41,481 nt of DNA, taken from positions 1-41,481 of the forward strand of contig DASZMA010000185.1 of NCBI GenBank assembly GCA_035552095.1, given 5' to 3'. Below the pieces are notes generated by a model. The model was not told where the DNA came from and did no database searches. It saw only the letters and a program-made list of their open reading frames with translations. Shown here piece after piece: positions 36,652 to 41,481 of the stretch. How positions within the stretch are numbered: position 1 is the stretch's first letter; every line of letters starts with the position of its first letter. The DNA comes from Bog-473 sp035552095 (GTDB lineage Bacteria; Actinomycetota; Acidimicrobiia; Acidimicrobiales; RAAP-2). A program made the position numbers and the translations under genes.

Positions 36652-38381
36652 TGCCGCGTGACCTGGACAATCCCTACGGGATGGAGTTCCGGGGCCGCGA
36701 GCGCGGCCTGAAGTTCATCCGCCCCTACCGCAACATCGGCGAGCTCAACCCGGTGGAGCAGATGAAGCTGGCCCGCCATCCCTTTGAGGTGGCCCAGGCC
36801 GTCATCGACACCTACTCCAAGCAGGGCCCGGACTCCATCAACGCCGTGCCCGGCGAGCAGGAGCGGCTCAAGTGGGTCGGCATGTACCCCCAGAAACAGG
36901 GTGGGGACGCCTTCATGATGCGGATCAAGGTGCCCGGTGGGGTGATGACCGCCCCCCAGGTCCGCGAGATCGGTGTGGCGGCCGACGCCTACGCCGAGGG
37001 ACCCGACGACAGCCCGGTCTTCGGCAACCGCTACGCCGACCTCACCACGCGCCAGGACATCCAACTCCACTGGATCCGCATTGCCGACGTGCCGCGGATC
37101 TGGCAGCGCTTCTGGGACGTGGGGCTGACCACCGTCCAGGCCTGCGGCGACTCGGCCCGCAACGTCTGCTCCTGCCCGGTCTCGGGCATTGACGCCGGCG
37201 AGGTGGTCGAGGCCTTCCCGGTGGCCCAGGCCATCTCGGCCTACTTCACCGGCAACCGGGAGTACGCCAACCTGCCCCGCAAGTTCAAGATCGCCATCAC
37301 CGGCTGTCTGGAGGACTGCGCCCGCATTGAGATCAACGACATCGGCCTGTGGCCGGCCGAGCAGAGCGACGGCTCCATCGGGTTCAACGTCCTGATCGGG
37401 GGCGGGCTCTCCGACGGCGAGCGCATGGCCTCCGACATCGACCTCTTCATCGCACCCGAGCAGGCGGTCGAGCTGTGCCGGGGTGTGGCCCAGGTCTTCG
37501 GCGAGCTGGGCAACCGGGAGAACCGGGGCTTGGCCCGCATGCGCTACCTGGCCCAGGAGCTGGGCCCCGAGGGGTTCCGCGCCGCCCTCGACGAGCGCAC
37601 CGCGTTCACCCTCGAGACGGCCGGCCGGGAACTGACCGACCGCTTCCGGGGCGACCACGTGGGGGTGCACGCCCAGAAGCAGCCCGGGCTGGTCTACGTC
37701 GGCGCTTCGGTGCCGGTGGGCCGCATGCACGGCATTGAGCTGATTGAGCTGGCCCGCCTGGCCGAGACCTACGGCGACGGACACGTGCGCATCGGCACCG
37801 ACCAGAACTTCATCGTCTCGGGCGTGCCCGAGGAGCGCCTCGACGACCTGCTGGCCGAGCCGCTGATGCAGACCTACTCCCCGTTCCCCGGCCCCTTCGA
37901 GCGGGGCGTGGTGGCCTGCACCGGCTCGGAGTTCTGCCGCTTCGCCGTGGTCGAGACCAAGGAGCGCGCCGTGAAGTGGGCCCGCACGCTCGATGCGAAG
38001 CTGTCGGCCACCGGCGCCGACGGCGGCGGCACCGGGGACGCCGGCGTGATCCGCATGCACTTCTCGGGCTGCTCGGCCTCGTGCGCGCAACCGCAGATCG
38101 CCGACATCGGGTTCCGGGGCGACATCGCCCACGTGGACCAGCACATTGAGGAAGCGGTGGACATCGGGCTGGGCGGGTCGCTCGGTCCCGACGCCGCCTT
38201 CATCGACTGGGTGACCGGGGCCATGCCGGTGGACCGGGTGCCCGACGCCCTGCTGCGGGTGGTCGGCCGCTACCAGGCCGAGCGCCGGCCGGCCGAACCG
38301 TTCCACTTGTGGGCCCGGCGCACCCCGCAGGACGAGCTGGCCTCCACCCTGGCCGGCACGCCGGCGGCGGTGAGCTCGTGA
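36651..38381 (+). CDS. Siroheme/4Fe-4S sulfite (nitrite) reductase
   Basis: Six-electron reduction of sulfite to sulfide, cytosolic. 576 residues from GTG 36651 (the upstream frame is antisense to nothing useful and lies in cysH). Two pseudo-symmetric halves: LTTRQDIQLHWIR near 131-143, ARNVCSCPVSG, GCLEDCARIEINDIG in the first; RIGTDQNFIVSG, and cluster ligands Cys423/Cys429 (CX5C) and Cys474/Cys478 (CX3C) in the second. Sequence alone does not split sulfite from nitrite reductase; the cys context favours sulfite. No ferredoxin or flavodoxin domain. The stop overlaps the next gene (GTGA). Confidence 0.92.
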   Translation: MPRDLDNPYGMEFRGRERGLKFIRPYRNIGELNPVEQMKLARHPFEVAQAVIDTYSKQGPDSINAVPGEQERLKWVGMYPQKQGGDAFMMRIKVPGGVMTAPQVREIGVAADAYAEGPDDSPVFGNRYADLTTRQDIQLHWIRIADVPRIWQRFWDVGLTTVQACGDSARNVCSCPVSGIDAGEVVEAFPVAQAISAYFTGNREYANLPRKFKIAITGCLEDCARIEINDIGLWPAEQSDGSIGFNVLIGGGLSDGERMASDIDLFIAPEQAVELCRGVAQVFGELGNRENRGLARMRYLAQELGPEGFRAALDERTAFTLETAGRELTDRFRGDHVGVHAQKQPGLVYVGASVPVGRMHGIELIELARLAETYGDGHVRIGTDQNFIVSGVPEERLDDLLAEPLMQTYSPFPGPFERGVVACTGSEFCRFAVVETKERAVKWARTLDAKLSATGADGGGTGDAGVIRMHFSGCSASCAQPQIADIGFRGDIAHVDQHIEEAVDIGLGGSLGPDAAFIDWVTGAMPVDRVPDALLRVVGRYQAERRPAEPFHLWARRTPQDELASTLAGTPAAVSS

Positions 38382-39649
38382 AGCGCTACCGGGTGCGCGA
38401 GCAGATGAACGGGATCACCGAGCCCCCGGGCAAGGTGTGGTTCTGGGAGCTGGAAGCGGGGGTCATTCACGCCGAGCGTTGCATCCAGTGTGGGACCTGT
38501 GTCGCCGTCTGCCCGTCCAACTCCATCGGCATTGACGAGGACACCAACCTGCCCGAGCTGGTCAAGATGTGCACCGGCTGCTCGCTGTGCTGGGATTTCT
38601 GCCCCCGCGGCGGGCTGCGCTACGAGGCGCTGTGGCCCCCCTCCACCATGTCGGCCGACGAGGACGCCGCCGTGCAGCCGGCCCAGGTGCGCTCGGACTC
38701 AGCCGACACCTACTGGAAGATCACCGGCGGCCCGCCGGCCGACGGGCTCGGGGCCGTGGTGGAGAGCTTCGCCGTGCGCGCCTCGGCCAAGCTGGACGAC
38801 GTCCAGGACGGCGGCGCGGTCAGCGCCCTGCTCATCGGGCTGCTGGCGGCGGGCGAGATCGACGGCGCCCTGGTCTCCAAGCCCAGCGCCGACCCCGACG
38901 AGCCGTGGAAGGGCATCGCCACCATCGCCACCACGGCCGACCAGATCCGCGCCGCCTCGGGCAGCTTCTACAACCAGACCATGGCGCTGGCCGAGTTGGA
39001 CCTGTCCCGTTACACGCTGCCGGCCAAGCCGCGCATCGCCGTCGTGGGCACACCCTGCGAGGTGCAGGGGCTGCGGGCCATGCAGGCGCGGCGCTGGCCC
39101 ACCGGGGCCCACCGGGTCGACGCCGTGGTGCTGAGCATCGCCCTCATGTGCACCAAGAACTTCGACTACGAGGCGCTGACGCTCCAGGAGCTGCGGGACA
39201 AGCGGGGCGTCGACCTCGACCGCGTCTCGAAAATGGACGTGATCCGGGGTCGCATGATCGTGGAGTACCGCGACGGCGAGTTGGCCGTGGACGAGCCGGT
39301 CAAGGACTTCCACGGGGCCGCCCTCAAGGGGTGCGACGAGTGCGCCGACTTCCTGGGCCGATCGGCCGACATCTCGGTCGGCAGTGTCGGCTCCATGGAC
39401 GGGTGGACCAGCGTGCTGGTGCGCACCGAACGGGGCCGGCTGGCCTTCCAGGCCGCCCGGGCCAAGCTCGACGTGCGCGGCCTGGACGACCCGGCGGCCC
39501 TGCTCCGCCTGGACGCGCTGGACAAGAAGATCGCCAACCGGTCGCTGCAGCGCAAGCTCGACCCCGACGCCCCCCTCTTCATCGACTTCGAGGAGCACGT
39601 GCGCAGCTACGACGGCTCTGACCGCCAACCCGTCTTCATCCGCCATTGA
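38378..39649 (+). CDS. FpoF/FrhB-type F420H2 dehydrogenase-like iron-sulfur flavoprotein
   Basis: 423 residues from GTG 38378. The N-terminus carries two 4Fe-4S ferredoxin motifs: Cys35-38-41-45 (CIQCGTCVAVCP) and Cys65-68-71-75 (CTGCSLCWDFCP). Then comes the FrhB/FdhB domain pair: VVGTPCEVQGLR (Cys227), LMCTKNFDYEAL (Cys258), GCDECADF (Cys319, Cys322) and ADISVGSVGSMDGWTSVLVRT. This layout is that of FpoF/FqoF and of the N-terminal half of methanogen Fsr, which oxidise F420H2 with FAD. Coupled to the sulfite reductase gene by a GTGA overlap, it is the likely electron donor to it. F420 use itself is inference; a ferredoxin-linked role is possible. Confidence 0.85.
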   Translation: MKRYRVREQMNGITEPPGKVWFWELEAGVIHAERCIQCGTCVAVCPSNSIGIDEDTNLPELVKMCTGCSLCWDFCPRGGLRYEALWPPSTMSADEDAAVQPAQVRSDSADTYWKITGGPPADGLGAVVESFAVRASAKLDDVQDGGAVSALLIGLLAAGEIDGALVSKPSADPDEPWKGIATIATTADQIRAASGSFYNQTMALAELDLSRYTLPAKPRIAVVGTPCEVQGLRAMQARRWPTGAHRVDAVVLSIALMCTKNFDYEALTLQELRDKRGVDLDRVSKMDVIRGRMIVEYRDGELAVDEPVKDFHGAALKGCDECADFLGRSADISVGSVGSMDGWTSVLVRTERGRLAFQAARAKLDVRGLDDPAALLRLDALDKKIANRSLQRKLDPDAPLFIDFEEHVRSYDGSDRQPVFIRH

Positions 39650-39969
39650 CCGTGACCGCGCCGCCTTCGCTGCACGTCCCCGACGAGCCGACGGTCCGGG
39701 CCCAGGCCTGGCTGGCCGCCGTGCTGGACGGTCAGGACCTGGCCGCGGTGCTGCGGGCCGACGACGGCCCGGCCGCCTGGCTGTGGGCCCGCTGGAGCAC
39801 CTTGGCTACGGCCGGGGTCACCCCCGAGCAGTTCGCCGACATGGTGGTGGCCTACCGCCGTGAGCTCTGGCTCTGGCTGGCCGGCGAGCGGACCTGGGCC
39901 CAGGCCTGCTCCGGCCTGGTGGGCCGGGTCAACCGGCGCCTGGTGCAGGTGGACGCGTCACCGGCGTGA
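39646..39969 (+). CDS. Small uncharacterised protein of the sulfite reductase operon
   Basis: 107 residues (TTG 39646 overlapping the previous stop) or 105 from GTG 39652. No family recognised. The composition is Ala/Trp/Leu-rich and mainly helical, with five or more tryptophans (AAWLWARW, LWLWLAGERTWAQ) and a basic C-terminal helix (GLVGRVNRRLVQV). No signal peptide, membrane helix or cysteine. Overlaps on both sides (TTGA, GTGA) place it firmly in the operon; it could be an assembly or docking partner (inference). Confidence 0.65.
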   Translation: MTVTAPPSLHVPDEPTVRAQAWLAAVLDGQDLAAVLRADDGPAAWLWARWSTLATAGVTPEQFADMVVAYRRELWLWLAGERTWAQACSGLVGRVNRRLVQVDASPA

Positions 39970-40766
39970 CGCCCCACGGTGACCCGGTCCCGGTCATCGC
40001 ACTCGCTGGTGTGGCGGTACGCCGCGACGGGGTCGCCGTCCTGAGCGACGTCAACTGGCAGGTCGACCCCGGCGAGCGCTGGGTGGTGCTCGGGCCCAAC
40101 GGATCGGGCAAGACGACGCTGCTGGCGCTGGCCGGCGCCCGCCTGTGGCCCTCGGCCGGGCAGGTCGAGATCCTGGGCGGCCGGCTGGGGCGGGTCGACG
40201 TCCGCACCCTGCGGCCCCGCATTTCGCTGGTGAGCGGTTCGGTCACCCGGCAACTGCGGGCCGACCTGCCCGCCCGCGATGTGGTGGTCAGCGGTCGCTA
40301 CGGCGCCCTTGAGACCTGGTGGCACACCTACACGGCGCAGGACTGGGCGCGGGCGGACGGCCTCCTGGCCGAGGCCGGGATGGGGACCATCGGGGCGCGC
40401 CCGTTCGGGGTCATTTCCGAGGGGGAGCGCCAGCAGGTACTGCTGGCCCGGGCCCTGATGGCCCAGCCCGAACTGCTCCTGTTGGATGAGCCGGCCGCCG
40501 GCCTCGACCTGGGCGCCCGCGAGCGGCTGCTGACCCGCCTCGGGGTCCTGGCCACGGATCCGGCCAGCCCGCCGCTGGTCCTGGTCACCCACCACTGCGA
40601 GGAGATCCCGGTCGGGTTCACCCACGCTGCGCTCGTGCGGGACGGCCATCTGATGGCGACCGGGCCCCTGGCCGACATCGTGACCTCCGCCGGCGTCTCG
40701 GCCTGTTTCGACGTGGCGGTGACGGTGGGCACCGACGGCGGTCGTTGGTGGAGTCGCGCCCGTTGA
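39966..40766 (+). CDS. ABC transporter ATP-binding protein without a permease nearby
   Basis: 266 residues. Walker A GPNGSGKTT near 43-51, signature ISEGERQQV, Walker B LLLLDEPAAGLD, and H-loop VTHH. It resembles the YlmA/ModF-like single ATPases more than cysA. No membrane or binding-protein partner lies within the window, and residues after the H-loop are short. Start GTG 39966 overlaps the previous stop. It ends the rightward cys unit. Confidence 0.88.
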   Translation: MTPHGDPVPVIALAGVAVRRDGVAVLSDVNWQVDPGERWVVLGPNGSGKTTLLALAGARLWPSAGQVEILGGRLGRVDVRTLRPRISLVSGSVTRQLRADLPARDVVVSGRYGALETWWHTYTAQDWARADGLLAEAGMGTIGARPFGVISEGERQQVLLARALMAQPELLLLDEPAAGLDLGARERLLTRLGVLATDPASPPLVLVTHHCEEIPVGFTHAALVRDGHLMATGPLADIVTSAGVSACFDVAVTVGTDGGRWWSRAR

Positions 40767-40791
40767 GGCCAGGCCAACCCCGGTGACCAGG

Positions 40792-40806
40792 GCGCCAAGA
40801 AGGCGC
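40792..40806 (+). terminator. Possible terminator hairpin after the ABC ATPase gene
   Basis: GCGCC (40792-40796) and GGCGC (40802-40806) with loop AAGAA, 26 bases after the stop, followed by TT only. Weak. The rest of the gap to 40962 is AT-richer and must hold the promoter of the next gene; no clear -10/-35 pair was found. Confidence 0.35.
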
Positions 40807-40962
40807 TTGCCAAGCGGTGCCATGAGGGGTACTAATTCCTTGCAACGAGGAAGAGTGCTGACGTAGTCGGCGCTGCGCGATTCCCCACCATCCACCATTT
40901 GGAATTTCCCTTTCACTAGGGTCTTCCACGGAGCGAAGGTAGGTCGTCGGGGAGTGACGATT

Positions 40963-41481
40963 GTGATCCTGCTAGTCCTCGTAGTCGTATTGTGGATCGT
41001 GGTGCTGGTACCCAGCGCGCTGCGGCGTCGAGCCGAGCGGCAGGGCGCTGGCTCCATCGACCATTTCCATCACCAGCTTGAGCTGCTGGAGCACGCCGGC
41101 CCGAAGCTGGTCGCCCCGGCCTACCGGCTGCACACCGCCCTGCCCGGCGGGGGCGCCTGCTCCCCCCATGAGGTGGTGTCGTCCCGTCCGAAGCTGGTCC
41201 TGCTGCGCCCGGTCGACGACGAGCAGTCGGCCGACATTGACGATATCGGCGGGGCCCATTACGAGCGGGTCGGGGTACTCGAGACGCCCGAGCCGGCGGT
41301 CAACCCGGCTGAGACCAGGGCCGGCCTGCAGGCCTACCGCCGCCAACAGGCCCGGCAGCGCTGCAGCATGCTGCTGCGTTGCCTCACCGGCGTGACCCTC
41401 AGCACCGGCCTGATCGGCATGTTCCCTTCGCTGCACCTGGCCTGGATCTTCACCGGCCTCACCGGCCTGGGCGCCCTGGCC
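40963..41481 (+). CDS. GlpR/SepX-like membrane protein (3' truncated by window edge)
   Basis: At least 173 residues, open to the right edge. GTG 40963 is chosen because GGGGAG ends nine bases before it; GTG 40954 is the alternative. One N-terminal helix (ILLVLVVVLWIVVLVP) is followed by basic ALRRRAER, a soluble acidic middle with VLETPEP, then RRQQARQRCSMLLR and two hydrophobic segments that begin near residue 143. This order is that of actinobacterial GlpR/SepX proteins, linked to cell division. The likeness is by pattern only. Confidence 0.6.
   Translation, partial: MILLVLVVVLWIVVLVPSALRRRAERQGAGSIDHFHHQLELLEHAGPKLVAPAYRLHTALPGGGACSPHEVVSSRPKLVLLRPVDDEQSADIDDIGGAHYERVGVLETPEPAVNPAETRAGLQAYRRQQARQRCSMLLRCLTGVTLSTGLIGMFPSLHLAWIFTGLTGLGALA

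Overview
The window is about 41.5 kb of high-GC DNA, densely coding, with many 1-4 bp gene overlaps. Gene order and several protein features point to the phylum Actinobacteria (Actinomycetota). I would place it in a deep, non-mycobacterial lineage such as Acidimicrobiia. That placement is inference: it rests on the rho-rpmE-prfA-prmC-Sua5 ... glyA-wecA-atp order, an unfused b/delta arrangement, TANNNT promoters set for leaderless mRNAs, and an F420-type flavoprotein. I see no mobile element, prophage, CRISPR array, tRNA or rRNA.

Layout. 1-4178 (+): the 3' part of rho, rpmE, prfA, prmC and a strongly degenerate Sua5/TsaC-family gene. 4192-6366 (+): a MarR regulator and a DHA2-type MFS exporter behind a leaderless promoter with two dyads. 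6402-10826 (-): a probable catabolic operon read as thiolase-like protein, D-aminoacylase-type amidohydrolase, TauD-like dioxygenase. 10888-13852 (+): rpiB, glyA, wecA. 14062-22258 (+): a complete F1Fo ATP synthase cluster atpZ-atpI-atpB-atpE-atpF1-atpF2-atpH-atpA-atpG-atpD-atpC. It has two paralogous b subunits and a delta subunit whose N-terminal domain is duplicated. 22329-23336 (-): glpX. 23397-29557 (+): murA, meaB, an enoyl-CoA hydratase, treS and a divergent maltokinase-like gene. 29567-30550 (-): galT. 30693-31202 (+): a small membrane protein. 31213-32724 (-): a class B penicillin-binding protein.

32835-40766 is a divergent sulfate-assimilation locus. Leftward run cysD, cysN and a siroheme synthase (CysG N-terminal type). 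Rightward run cysH, a siroheme sulfite/nitrite reductase, an FpoF/FrhB-type iron-sulfur flavoprotein, a small unknown protein and an orphan ABC ATPase. The two arms share one promoter region with a perfect dyad, and cysH has a long structured leader. The window ends inside a membrane protein that resembles GlpR/SepX.

How the parts work together. CysDN makes APS and CysH reduces it to sulfite. The siroheme enzyme reduces sulfite to sulfide, with siroheme from the CysG-like protein. The FrhB-type protein, translationally coupled to the reductase, looks like its electron donor and suggests a split, two-gene counterpart of the methanogen F420-dependent sulfite reductase Fsr. This is the most interesting candidate for an undescribed system here. 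The second is the ATP synthase stator, which looks like an unfused version of the mycobacterial b-delta fusion. Several enzymes carry substitutions at key positions: MurA Cys to Asp, AtpE Met at the bedaquiline position, AtpD Trp beside the catalytic Glu, CysH missing one cluster Cys, and Sua5 missing its signature motifs.
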